Source of the DNA: a virus
IMG/VR virus record: IMGVR_UViG_3300032397_001280
Span: 1 to 32,982 of that record
Strand: one strand, 5' to 3'
Length of the DNA stretch: 32,982 nucleotides
Shown: positions 8,159 to 15,001 of the stretch, piece after piece
Layout: each line of letters begins with the position of its first letter
How positions within the stretch are numbered: position 1 is the first letter of the stretch
Position numbers and translations under genes: made by a program
The notes under the pieces: model-generated
Told to the model about the DNA's origin: nothing
Seen by the model: only the letters and a program-made list of their open reading frames with translations
Databases searched by the model: none

Positions 8159-9055
8159 ATGAAAAACTTCAAACCAATGCTCGCACCTAATCAGGCAGTC
8201 GATATTAAAACATTACAGTATCCTTTACTTGTTAGTTATAAATTAGATGGGATTAGATGTATATTTAAAGATGGGAAAATGTATAGTAGAGCATTAAAAC
8301 AATTTCCTAATGTACAATTAAGAAAGAGATTTGAACATATAGCCAAGTATACATTAGAAGTGGGATTAGTTTTTGATGGAGAATTACTTGCAAAATCAAT
8401 TACATTTAATGAGTTATCTGGAATTACCAGACAACTTGATAAAGAACTCCCAGATGATTTATTCTTTTATTGTTTTGATTGTATTATAGATAATGATTTT
8501 AATGCTCCTTTTATAGATAGAATTAATTGGATTAAACGATTAGATATAACTAATTATGTTAAAATAGTGAGTCAACATGTAGTTGATTCACAAGAAGCAA
8601 TTAACAATATTTACGATGGGGCAATTGGTTGGGGATGTGATGGATTAATTTTAAGAGACCCTAACGGTAGATATAAATTTGGAAGAGGAACTATTAAAGA
8701 AGGTTTAATTTATAAAATGAAACCATTTCACACTTTCGACTCTAAGATTATAGGAATTGTTCAAGCAACAAAAGTAAGAGAAGATGCAGAAAAGAAAATT
8801 AATGAATTGGGAAGGTCAGTAACCAGTAAAAAGAAAGATGATAGAATACTAATTAAAAAAGCAGCAGCATTTGTGGTTATGTATAAAGGAAAAGAATTAA
8901 AGGTTACTATTGCTATGAATGATGAAGAAAAAGAAAATATTTGGAAGAATCCTAAAAATTTTATCGGAAAATATGTAGAATATAAGGGGATGCTTGTTGG
9001 GGCAAAAGACCTTCCAAGACATCCAACAACTATTAGAATGAGGTATGATAAATGA
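8159..9055 (+). CDS. ATP-dependent DNA ligase
   Basis: A 298-residue minimal ligase. Motif I YKLDGIR holds the nucleotidyl-accepting Lys28. Further motifs are FDGELL (III), FYCFDC (IIIa), DGLILRD (IV) and YKMKPF (V), followed by an OB-fold C-terminus ending near PRHPTTIRMRYDK. It seals nicks during phage replication and recombination. Length suits T7-type phage ligases with no extra DNA-binding domain. It follows the RuvC-like gene by one base, and its TGA overlaps the next ATG (ATGA). All catalytic motifs are intact. Confidence 0.94.
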   Translation: MKNFKPMLAPNQAVDIKTLQYPLLVSYKLDGIRCIFKDGKMYSRALKQFPNVQLRKRFEHIAKYTLEVGLVFDGELLAKSITFNELSGITRQLDKELPDDLFFYCFDCIIDNDFNAPFIDRINWIKRLDITNYVKIVSQHVVDSQEAINNIYDGAIGWGCDGLILRDPNGRYKFGRGTIKEGLIYKMKPFHTFDSKIIGIVQATKVREDAEKKINELGRSVTSKKKDDRILIKKAAAFVVMYKGKELKVTIAMNDEEKENIWKNPKNFIGKYVEYKGMLVGAKDLPRHPTTIRMRYDK

Positions 9056-9285
9056 AAAAACTAATTCCTATTTTAGTATTTATTAGTATTTTGTTAGTAT
9101 TTACAATCTCATATGCTGCGGTACCTCAGTTTAAAGTACATATACTAAAGAATTTAGCTCCAGGAGTTAATTATTCTATCAACTATCCTGTAGTAATTGA
9201 TTATGATGGAGATGGCGACCAAGATGTTCTAATCATTACCAAAGAAGGAATTCTATACTTTTTAGAAAATTTAACTATACAATAA
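9052..9285 (+). CDS. Tiny exported protein with a single FG-GAP/VCBS-like calcium loop
   Basis: A 77-residue protein. Residues 1-23 form a classic signal peptide (Lys-Lys, hydrophobic core, SYAA with a likely cut after Ala23). The mature part of about 54 residues contains DYDGDGDQD (residues 50-58), the acidic calcium loop of FG-GAP/VCBS repeats, followed by a short beta stretch. Such repeats normally occur in many-bladed propellers; a single repeat cannot form one alone, so it may oligomerise or be a fragment of a captured gene. It starts by ATGA overlap with the ligase gene. It is probably envelope-located. Function unknown. Confidence 0.65.
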   Translation: MKKLIPILVFISILLVFTISYAAVPQFKVHILKNLAPGVNYSINYPVVIDYDGDGDQDVLIITKEGILYFLENLTIQ

Positions 9286-9286
9286 A

Positions 9287-10108
9287 ATGAGCGACTGGAA
9301 AGAACAATTAGATAAAAAAGAAAAAGAACTTAACCTAACCAAAGGAGGAACAGATGGACAGATTGTTTCATCTAGTAGTGTTGTTAATAGGAATAGTAGT
9401 AGGAGCAGCAGGGATGTACATAGGATATCCGTATATAAAGAAGTAAAAATTGTACCAGAAAAAGGAGGGAACAGAAAAGAACATTACAATGTAGGAAATG
9501 ATAATCCAAATCACAAACATGGAGAATGTATTAGAACAAATTTGAAATGTATCGATTGTGGAGAAGAAGTAAAAAGATATGATGCTGACCGTTGCGGAAA
9601 ATGCCATGCTAAAAGACTTAAAACACCAGAGAATAATCCAAATTGGCAAGGTGGATTGAGTTTTGAACCTTATTCTTTAGAATGGACTGAAACATTAAAA
9701 GAAGAAATCCGTAAACGTGATAATTACAGATGTGCTATTTGTTACAAATCTGGTAAAGATGTACATCATATTGATTATAATAAACAAAATTGTTCTAAAC
9801 ATAACTTGATTACACTTTGTATTGGATGTAATTCTAAAGTTAATTTTAATCGTGATTATTGGAAGAATTATTTAATCAATATTAAATACAAAATAGGAGG
9901 TGTTAAAGTGATAACGGTTGATGGAGCACTTAAAGATTTGGAAGCAATTGAAGTATCTACAGTTAGCGATGGTGTAAAGGTAGTCAGAGCATTAAAAGTA
10001 GTAGTAAAATTTTTAAGTACAATGAGAAGTAATCAGCTTTTAACCGAAGAAGAAAAAGTAAATATCCGTAAAGCAAAAGAAGCAAGAGCAGCAAAAGAAG
10101 TAAAGTAA
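9287..10108 (+). CDS. HNH endonuclease reading frame, fused in frame to flanking small genes
   Basis: A 273-codon open frame whose middle (about residues 68-200) is an HNH nuclease: NPNHKHG, CIDC, CGKC, a NWQGG linker, CAIC, HHIDY (His160-His161), NLITLC and NFNRDYW. The first ~65 residues look unlike an HNH: a helical charged start, then a Ser-rich run that merely reflects a nested membrane gene in another frame. No ATG, GTG or TTG occurs in frame between the first codon and the nuclease. The last ~66 residues look like a separate gene with its own Shine-Dalgarno. I read this as a homing endonuclease inserted without its own start or stop. The 9287 ATG has no clear ribosome binding site, so the expressed form is uncertain. 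Confidence 0.65.
   Translation: MSDWKEQLDKKEKELNLTKGGTDGQIVSSSSVVNRNSSRSSRDVHRISVYKEVKIVPEKGGNRKEHYNVGNDNPNHKHGECIRTNLKCIDCGEEVKRYDADRCGKCHAKRLKTPENNPNWQGGLSFEPYSLEWTETLKEEIRKRDNYRCAICYKSGKDVHHIDYNKQNCSKHNLITLCIGCNSKVNFNRDYWKNYLINIKYKIGGVKVITVDGALKDLEAIEVSTVSDGVKVVRALKVVVKFLSTMRSNQLLTEEEKVNIRKAKEARAAKEVK
9354..9446 (+). CDS. Nested 30-residue single-span membrane peptide
   Basis: A short frame inside the HNH reading frame, shifted by one. ATG at 9354 follows a strong Shine-Dalgarno (AAAGGAGG, 9341-9348) at ideal spacing, far better than that of the surrounding frame. The peptide is one hydrophobic segment (LVVLLIGIVVGAAGMYIG, residues 7-24) followed by Tyr-Pro-Tyr-Ile-Lys-Lys. The Ser/Arg-rich composition of the overlapping frame here suggests this frame is the one under coding selection. 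It could be a holin-like or spanin-like peptide, or the remaining start of a longer membrane protein cut by the HNH insertion. No homologue recognised. Confidence 0.55.
   Translation: MDRLFHLVVLLIGIVVGAAGMYIGYPYIKK
9908..10108 (+). CDS. Probable separate small helical protein with internal GTG start
   Basis: The last 66 codons of the HNH reading frame are preceded by ATAGGAGGTGTTAAA and a GTG at 9908, a near-perfect Shine-Dalgarno and spacing. The product is a compact helical, Lys/Val/Glu-rich protein ending in a charged helix (KAKEARAAKEVK). It has no zinc or nuclease motif and does not resemble the tails of the other HNH genes here, which stop soon after NRDYW. I infer an independent small phage gene that became fused to the HNH frame through loss of the nuclease stop codon. 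It may be made alone, as a fusion, or both. Function unknown. Confidence 0.55.
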   Translation: MITVDGALKDLEAIEVSTVSDGVKVVRALKVVVKFLSTMRSNQLLTEEEKVNIRKAKEARAAKEVK

Positions 10109-10115
10109 CTTAGAT

Positions 10116-10141
10116 GGAGAGATGGAAACTTCCTTCTCTCC
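10116..10141 (+). other. Hairpin in intergenic gap; possible weak terminator or processing site
   Basis: GGAGAGA pairs with TCTCTCC around a T-T mismatch and an inner GGA/TCC stem with an AACT loop. It lies just after the 10108 stop. No T-run follows, so it is not a textbook intrinsic terminator. It could be an RNA processing or stability element between two transcription segments. Confidence 0.4.
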
Positions 10142-10162
10142 CCAAAGAATCGTTACAAAATA

Positions 10163-10171
10163 TGTTATACT
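10163..10171 (+). promoter_or_regulatory. Putative extended -10 promoter
   Basis: TGTTATACT is an extended -10 (TGn plus TATACT) about 20 bases before the ATG at 10191. It sits in the only sizeable plus-strand gap (82 bases) and just downstream of a hairpin. No convincing -35 is seen, which extended -10 promoters can tolerate. The short distance to the start codon would give a short leader. Confidence 0.35.
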
Positions 10172-10190
10172 TGTATAGAGGTAGAAAAAG

Positions 10191-10556
10191 ATGAATATGG
10201 CACTTAAAGAAATAGTAGGTGGATTATTAATTATAACATCTATTTTCGATGCTATAAAATATTCTTTGCAAGCAGCTAAAATTCGAAAAACTAAAACTGC
10301 TAAATCCCAAAGTAGAAAATTTATTAATTTTGCTATTTTAAATGACGTAGTAAAATTAGGATATGGATATGTTATTATAGATTGGTTTATTATTATTTCT
10401 TCATTATTAGCTATAGGATGTATGTTAGATTTGTGGTATACTACTTATATTTATTATCCTTATAGATGCAGAGGTCTAACGGGTTTTAAGAAACCGAATA
10501 TATTATTTTATTTAATAAATAGTATCTTACCCAATTCAATTAGGAAAAGATTGTAA
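10191..10556 (+). CDS. Three-span PQ-loop/SemiSWEET-like membrane protein
   Basis: A 121-residue membrane protein with about three transmembrane segments in the first 85 residues. Residues 20-75 follow the SemiSWEET/PQ-loop pattern: a segment ending LQAAKIRKTKTA, where Leu-Gln replaces Pro-Gln, a Ser-containing turn, a second segment, then VIIDWFIIISSLLAIG, which resembles the family's KDWPIIxxN segment. SemiSWEETs are dimeric bacterial sugar transporters of about 85-100 residues. Residues 86-121 form a basic tail outside that family. Start ATG has GAGGT eight bases upstream, and a putative promoter lies just before it. Remote similarity; a non-transport role is possible. Confidence 0.5.
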   Translation: MNMALKEIVGGLLIITSIFDAIKYSLQAAKIRKTKTAKSQSRKFINFAILNDVVKLGYGYVIIDWFIIISSLLAIGCMLDLWYTTYIYYPYRCRGLTGFKKPNILFYLINSILPNSIRKRL

Positions 10557-10568
10557 CAAGGAGACCAA

Positions 10569-10865
10569 ATGCAAATAACTTACTGCGATTTTTGTATGGC
10601 ACCATTAAAAGAGCATGATTATTACATGATGTATGTTACTACACCCGTAGGAGATTCTACTAGCGAAATAAAAGATTATAACGATTATATGGAAAAGATA
10701 TCACGTGAAGTAAAACAAATCTGTCCTGGTTGTAAAGATATTTTTGATAAAATGTTTGAATTAAAATTAAAAAAACTATCTGAACTAGCAGAAGAAATTG
10801 ATGGAATTTATAAGTTACCTTCTAAAAAGAATCCAAAAGAAAGAAAAAATGAAAAAGAAAAGTAA
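10569..10865 (+). CDS. Small zinc-ribbon-like protein, function unknown
   Basis: A 98-residue protein with CDFC at residues 6-9 and CPGC at about 57-60, a four-cysteine layout typical of a small zinc ribbon. A charged helical tail very rich in Lys/Glu follows (KKLSELAEEIDG onward). GGAG lies six bases before the ATG. The gene overlaps the next by 17 bases. It may bind nucleic acid or protein. No family recognised. Confidence 0.7.
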   Translation: MQITYCDFCMAPLKEHDYYMMYVTTPVGDSTSEIKDYNDYMEKISREVKQICPGCKDIFDKMFELKLKKLSELAEEIDGIYKLPSKKNPKERKNEKEK

Positions 10866-11097
10866 TTTAAAAAGTATCTGTTGTAATAAAGAAGTAAGAG
10901 TTGAAGGTATGAACGATTTTAATAAACAATGTACAATGTATCATGTTTGTACTTATTGTAACAAACCTTGTGATGTTACAGTTAAAGTAAGAAAAATATG
11001 GACAATCAATCCTTCTACTAAAGTTAAAGGAGACGAACGTGGCAAACAAAAAAGAAAAGAAATCGAAAAGGAAATTAGAGAAATTGGTAGTGCGTAA
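10849..11097 (+). CDS. Small cysteine-rich basic protein, function unknown
   Basis: An 82-residue protein from ATG 10849; an earlier TTG/ATG pair at 10798/10801 would extend it inside the upstream gene. Cysteines at CC and at CTYCNKPC suggest a zinc-binding fold, followed by a basic tail (RGKQKRKEIEKEI). No strong Shine-Dalgarno is seen, so translation is probably coupled to the upstream gene. The tail overlaps another small frame that starts at 11039. Likely a small regulatory or nucleic-acid-binding protein; not recognised. Confidence 0.6.
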   Translation: MKKKSNLKSICCNKEVRVEGMNDFNKQCTMYHVCTYCNKPCDVTVKVRKIWTINPSTKVKGDERGKQKRKEIEKEIREIGSA

Positions 11098-11182
11098 AAT
11101 TTTATGGGATAATACCTATGGCGAGATGCCCACAATGCATGCTCTCGGTTCCACAGGTCATCCTTCCGAAAGAGATTATTAA
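11039..11182 (+). CDS. 47-residue basic small protein (GTG start)
   Basis: A GTG at 11039 follows AAAGGAGACGAAC, a good Shine-Dalgarno at 6-base spacing. The product starts with a Lys-rich helix (ANKKEKKSKRKLEKLV) and continues with a polar segment ending HPSERDY. It overlaps the upstream gene by 59 bases in another frame and ends two bases before the SbcD start, filling the gap that would otherwise be empty. No family recognised. Support comes from the ribosome site, the gap filling and a non-random composition. Confidence 0.6.
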   Translation: MANKKEKKSKRKLEKLVVRKILWDNTYGEMPTMHALGSTGHPSERDY

Positions 11183-11184
11183 AG

Positions 11185-11811
11185 ATGAATAATATTCTGT
11201 TATTTTCAGACCTTCATATTACACAATCCTCACTTAAAGAATGTGCCTTGATTCTTGAAGAAATCGGCATGTTGGCAAATAAGTATAATGTCGATACTTT
11301 AATTAATCTTGGAGACACCTTTGATTCTCTCAAACCTACATCCGCAGAATTAGATGTCTTTGCTACCTTTATTAGAAGACTCAATAAAAAAATTATTATC
11401 CTAGCAGCAAATTCACATGAATCAGAAACTGAAGAAAGAAGCATCTTAAATCATTATGGTATACTTTCTAATAATGTACAAGTAGTCAAAGAATATAAAG
11501 ATGGTAATCATCTTTATTGCGGACATTTTTCAATTAAAGAATCTAAAAGTAATTATGATGCCAAACTTTCAAAAGAAGAATTTAAAAATTATTTATATGT
11601 TTTTTTGGGACATATTCATAGTTATCAATTAATTCCAAAAAATATTGTGCATTTAGGAAGTTGTAGGTATGTTAATTTTGATGAAGCCGAAGATAAGGCA
11701 AAAATCGTGGCTCTTATTACAGACTACGGAACCGAGACTGAAAAAGTGCATTTTATGAAACTCAAAACACCAATAAAAATGATAGAGATAATATTAAAAA
11801 ATGAAAACTAA
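11185..11811 (+). CDS. SbcD/Mre11-like metallophosphoesterase (nuclease subunit)
   Basis: A 208-residue calcineurin-like phosphoesterase. Metal-site motifs are FSDLH (Asp9, His11), NLGDTFD (Asp44), ANSHE near 75-79 in place of the usual GNHD/E, a CGHFS histidine near 114 and LGHIH (His143, His145). Family members pair with an SbcC/Rad50 ATPase (gp47/gp46 in T4) to cut hairpins and process double-strand ends. The ATPase partner is at 13070, three genes downstream. No capping domain follows, so it is a minimal form. The C-terminus overlaps the HNH gene by 11 bases. Role: end resection in phage recombination. Confidence 0.85.
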   Translation: MNNILLFSDLHITQSSLKECALILEEIGMLANKYNVDTLINLGDTFDSLKPTSAELDVFATFIRRLNKKIIILAANSHESETEERSILNHYGILSNNVQVVKEYKDGNHLYCGHFSIKESKSNYDAKLSKEEFKNYLYVFLGHIHSYQLIPKNIVHLGSCRYVNFDEAEDKAKIVALITDYGTETEKVHFMKLKTPIKMIEIILKNEN

Positions 11812-12388
11812 AATTTGTAGTAGATGTAAAATAGAATTACCTATAACCGATTTTTGTAAAGGTAATGATAAAGACGATTTAAATTACCACTGTAAAAATT
11901 GTCAAAATAAATATTATAAAATACATCATAAACCGATAATTAAAAAAAAGAAGATTTGTTTAATTTGTAAAAAAGATTTTATTCCACCTGGTAATCATCA
12001 AAAATTTTGTTCTAAAGAATGTGGATTAATTGGGAATAAAAAACAAAGAAAAAATCATAGATTGACTCCCAATGTAATTTTATCTATAATAAAACAAAAT
12101 ATAATCAGAAGGAATATCGAATTAAATATAACAAAAGAAGATTTTATTAATTGGTATAATTCTCAAGTCAAAACTTGTCATTATTGTAAAAGAACTTTAG
12201 AAGAAATAAATTGTGATATAAAAGAAAAAAGATGTAAAAATAGATTATCAATAGATAGAAAAAATAATAACAAGGGATATGTATTAAATAATATAGTATT
12301 AGCTTGTTATAGGTGTAATACAATTAAGGGGGAATATTTTACGGAGCAAGAAATGTTACGAATAGGTAAAACAATTTATCAAAAATAG
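11801..12388 (+). CDS. HNH endonuclease, distinct subtype
   Basis: A 195-residue protein. Two N-terminal zinc-knuckle pairs (CSRC with CKNC; CLIC with CSKEC) precede a helical stretch and a C-terminal HNH domain: CHYC, a LSIDRKNNNKGYV block where Asp takes the place of the double His, NIVLACYRCN. This is not the HHIDY type seen in the other HNH genes and resembles the endonuclease-VII-like/small HNH group. It sits between the SbcD-like gene (11-base overlap) and an unknown gene, splitting the SbcD/SbcC pair. Most likely a free-standing homing endonuclease. Cut site unknown. Confidence 0.8.
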   Translation: MKTKICSRCKIELPITDFCKGNDKDDLNYHCKNCQNKYYKIHHKPIIKKKKICLICKKDFIPPGNHQKFCSKECGLIGNKKQRKNHRLTPNVILSIIKQNIIRRNIELNITKEDFINWYNSQVKTCHYCKRTLEEINCDIKEKRCKNRLSIDRKNNNKGYVLNNIVLACYRCNTIKGEYFTEQEMLRIGKTIYQK

Positions 12389-12398
12389 AGGTAACTAA

Positions 12399-12800
12399 AT
12401 GCAAGACAACAACTTAGAACAAAATAGGCAAAATTCCAATAGTAAAGATGATACCCTATCTAAAGATAATTGCTCTATGGGGCTAAAACAGGGCAAAAAT
12501 GCCTTAAATTTAGGTCAATGTCAGACTTATTTAGACAAATTAGACCCAAATACTAAAGTAAAGGTTAAAATCTTGGATTTCGAATCCTTCAGACAGTTCC
12601 TTCCTCTGTGTCATAAATATAGTTCAAAATTCGAAGTATTTAAATATTCTACAGAGTTCAATGTGGTTTCGGATTTAGTACCGACAAGTGCGAAAACTGA
12701 AATGAATAGTTTTAAAGAATCTTTTACTAATTGGCTCAAGAATCAAAAAATAGATATAAAAATTATGGAGATACTAAAGAAAGAAATAGACAATGATTAA
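12399..12800 (+). CDS. Hypothetical protein in the SbcCD operon
   Basis: A 133-residue soluble protein. The first ~40 residues are polar and probably disordered (rich in Asn, Gln, Ser, Asp). The rest (from about residue 45) looks folded, with a KVKVKILDFESFRQFL core and a charged C-terminal helix. It starts 10 bases after the HNH gene and overlaps the next gene by 8. No motif is recognised. Its place between SbcD- and SbcC-like genes suggests a recombination or replication accessory, but this is context only. Confidence 0.65.
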   Translation: MQDNNLEQNRQNSNSKDDTLSKDNCSMGLKQGKNALNLGQCQTYLDKLDPNTKVKVKILDFESFRQFLPLCHKYSSKFEVFKYSTEFNVVSDLVPTSAKTEMNSFKESFTNWLKNQKIDIKIMEILKKEIDND

Positions 12801-13068
12801 AATAAAATTCGTAAAAGATGTTTGGCAGAAAAATGATTTTATGGGAGTTTATGACTATTTGAATAATACTATTAGAATTCAAAATAAATTATCTTTAAAA
12901 GATAAAATAGATACCATTCTACATGAATTAGGACATTACATTATTTACAAATTAAAATTAGATAAAAATTATAATTATGTATATGATATTATTTGCGGAT
13001 TACTTGATAACAGATATAAAAACAAAAGAAAACACTTTAAATTCTTAACTAACTATTATTATAAATAA
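12793..13068 (+). CDS. Mini HExxH zinc-peptidase-like protein
   Basis: A 91-residue protein with an HELGH motif (His44, Glu45, His48) in TILHELGHYIIY, the standard zinc-peptidase helix of gluzincin and ImmA/IrrE-type proteins. It is far shorter than most active members, and a third metal ligand is not obvious; an Asp or His in the following helix could serve. Possible roles are cleavage of a host repressor or SOS-type regulator, or a fold reused without catalysis. It overlaps the upstream gene by 8 bases and precedes the SbcC-like gene by 1 base, so it is co-translated with recombination functions. Confidence 0.62.
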   Translation: MIKIKFVKDVWQKNDFMGVYDYLNNTIRIQNKLSLKDKIDTILHELGHYIIYKLKLDKNYNYVYDIICGLLDNRYKNKRKHFKFLTNYYYK

Positions 13069-13069
13069 A

Positions 13070-14536
13070 ATGATAATTAAATCCTTGAAGATTACTAATC
13101 TACAACTTTTTAAATCGGTTGAAACTACTTTTGAGAAAATAAATATTATATCAGGAAGAAATTTAGACAATCAAAACGAAAGTGGTAATGGTAGTGGGAA
13201 ATCTACTTTAGTGTTAAGAGCAATTTTGTTTGCATTATATGGTTATTGTGAAGAAGGACTTACCCTTAAAGATTTAATTAGAATAGGAGAAAAGGAAACG
13301 AGTATTACAGTTGTAATACAAAAAGGTAACGATACATTTAAAATAGTAAGGAAGATTCCCAGCGAGTTACAAGTTTTTCTAAATGATAAAGAAGTTCAAG
13401 CCAATACTGCAACTATTAAACAGCAATTTATTAATGAACATTTCGGAGATGTTAATTTCTTTAGGCAATATAGATGTGTAGATTTAAAGAATGGGATAAA
13501 TGTTCTAGATTTAGGTATTGTTTCTTTAAGAAAGACATTAATGGGATTTATAGAAGGTATTTTTACAAATATTAGAACTCAACTTTTAACTAAAAAGGTA
13601 GAAAGAGAAAGATATTCGGTAGATAAGAAATTATATAAGCATTATCTTTCTATAAAGCGATTAGACCTATTAAATGCTTCATTAGATGAGATAAAGAATG
13701 ATTATGATAGATTTGAAAAAGATAAGAATACCCAGCAAGGAATTATAGGGCAGATTAAATCTGAAATCTCAAGTAGAGAAAAGATTATTAATTACAAACA
13801 ACAAGAAATGAAAAAGGTAGATGAAGGTATATGTCCAGTTTTAAAAACAAAATGTGAGAAAATTGCTCCTAAGAATAAACCCAATATTTTAGGATTAACT
13901 AAAGAAATAGACTTATTAAAAGAAGAGATAATTAACTATAAAAAACAGTTAGAATCCGAACAAGAATCTATAGGATATTATGACGATACTCTGTCAGTTC
14001 TGCGGAATAAGGAGAACAAAGCAAGAGAAAAACTACTAAGATTGAAGGGTGCTTTCCAATTTAAGGATTATAAATACACAAAATATGATATACTTATATA
14101 TGATGAGGCTATAAAGGTCTTAGATTCGTTTGCTGGGGAATATATAAAGGAATGGCTATCTTCTTTGCAGATTATTATAAATAATCTTTTACAACCTATT
14201 AATATCTCTGTAGAATTTAGTGCTGATAAAGATTTTCTTAAAGTAAAGGATAATGAACAGATACTTAAATATGACCAATTATCAACCGGCCAAAGATGCT
14301 TTCTTTCGGTTATTTTTAAACTAGCAATTCTAATGCAGCAGAATAAGACAGGTATTGTTATTATGGATGATTCTTTAAATAATTTAGATAGTATTAATTT
14401 TAAAAATTTAATAGAAATTTGTAAAACACTTCCTTTTCAAATTATAGCGGTATATCAATCAAGAGTTGAGCTTGAAGAAGTTAAACAGTTTATAGTTACT
14501 AGAGAGAAAGGCATTAGTAATGTTCAAGTGTCCTAG
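13070..14536 (+). CDS. SbcC/Rad50-like ATPase
   Basis: A 488-residue SMC-family ATPase. Walker A GNGSGKST (residues 39-46) follows an N-terminal beta sheet. A coiled-coil region of roughly residues 175-335 folds back around a CPVLKTKC pair, which may be a modified zinc hook (the usual motif is CxxC). The signature LSTGQR lies near 404 and Walker B IVIMDDSLNNLD near 428, with Asp-Asp in place of Asp-Glu. It is short compared with SbcC (~1050) and somewhat shorter than T4 gp46. It should act with the SbcD-like protein in end processing. It overlaps the next gene by 17 bases. Confidence 0.88.
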   Translation: MIIKSLKITNLQLFKSVETTFEKINIISGRNLDNQNESGNGSGKSTLVLRAILFALYGYCEEGLTLKDLIRIGEKETSITVVIQKGNDTFKIVRKIPSELQVFLNDKEVQANTATIKQQFINEHFGDVNFFRQYRCVDLKNGINVLDLGIVSLRKTLMGFIEGIFTNIRTQLLTKKVERERYSVDKKLYKHYLSIKRLDLLNASLDEIKNDYDRFEKDKNTQQGIIGQIKSEISSREKIINYKQQEMKKVDEGICPVLKTKCEKIAPKNKPNILGLTKEIDLLKEEIINYKKQLESEQESIGYYDDTLSVLRNKENKAREKLLRLKGAFQFKDYKYTKYDILIYDEAIKVLDSFAGEYIKEWLSSLQIIINNLLQPINISVEFSADKDFLKVKDNEQILKYDQLSTGQRCFLSVIFKLAILMQQNKTGIVIMDDSLNNLDSINFKNLIEICKTLPFQIIAVYQSRVELEEVKQFIVTREKGISNVQVS

Positions 14537-14774
14537 AAAAAATAAAAATTGTAAACCTTGTTTAATATATCAGTGTAAGGGTAGTAATTTTATTTGTTCT
14601 GGAGTAAATAAAAAACCTACAAAATATAAGAAAGATTATATTACTTTATGTTTAAAAGGACAATTAGCAAATAGGTCAATAGAAATGACTGTAGAGGAAG
14701 CTTGTTTTATTGCCTCTGCCATAATGGGTACCGCAGGTAATTTAGCACCTTCTATTATAAAGGAACCGAAATAA
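14520..14774 (+). CDS. Small Cys-rich protein, function unknown
   Basis: An 84-residue protein. Five cysteines in the first 26 residues (CPRKNKNCKPC, then a C in YQCK and one in FICSG) suggest a zinc- or Fe-S-binding head. The C-terminal half (MTVEEACFIASAIMG) is a likely amphipathic helix. It begins inside the end of the SbcC-like gene and shares a base of its stop with the next gene (TAATG). No family recognised; context links it to the recombination operon. Confidence 0.65.
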   Translation: MFKCPRKNKNCKPCLIYQCKGSNFICSGVNKKPTKYKKDYITLCLKGQLANRSIEMTVEEACFIASAIMGTAGNLAPSIIKEPK

Positions 14775-15001
14775 TGACTCATTCACATAGAACTCAGAAG
14801 TCGCAAGTTAAAAAAGTAAATACTCGTAAAACTGAAGAAAAAATTTTAACAGGAGTTAATGTTAGGGGTATAGCAGATGCGTTTATTTTATCTATAGAAG
14901 ATAGATACATGACATACAGAGATTTCAAAAGAATACAAGAAATATTAGATAGAAAGTATTGGAAACCTGATTGGGTACCAGAGAAGAGGATAAATGCTTA
15001 A
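14774..15001 (+). CDS. Hypothetical small basic protein
   Basis: A 75-residue protein with a basic, polar first 25 residues and a helical second half (GIADAFILSIEDRYMTYRDFKRIQEIL). Starts by TAATG overlap and ends 8 bases inside the next gene. No motif is recognised. Such basic-head/helical-tail proteins often bind nucleic acid or a host protein, but nothing here proves that. Confidence 0.6.
   Translation: MTHSHRTQKSQVKKVNTRKTEEKILTGVNVRGIADAFILSIEDRYMTYRDFKRIQEILDRKYWKPDWVPEKRINA

Noticed and set aside
9287-10108. HNH fusion as an intein
   Set aside because: No Cys/Ser splice junction, no intein N- or C-terminal blocks (no HN at the end), and the flanks do not form a recognisable host protein.
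9287-10108. HNH inside a group I intron
   Set aside because: There is too little non-coding sequence on either side for a catalytic intron core, and I could not see conserved pairing segments.
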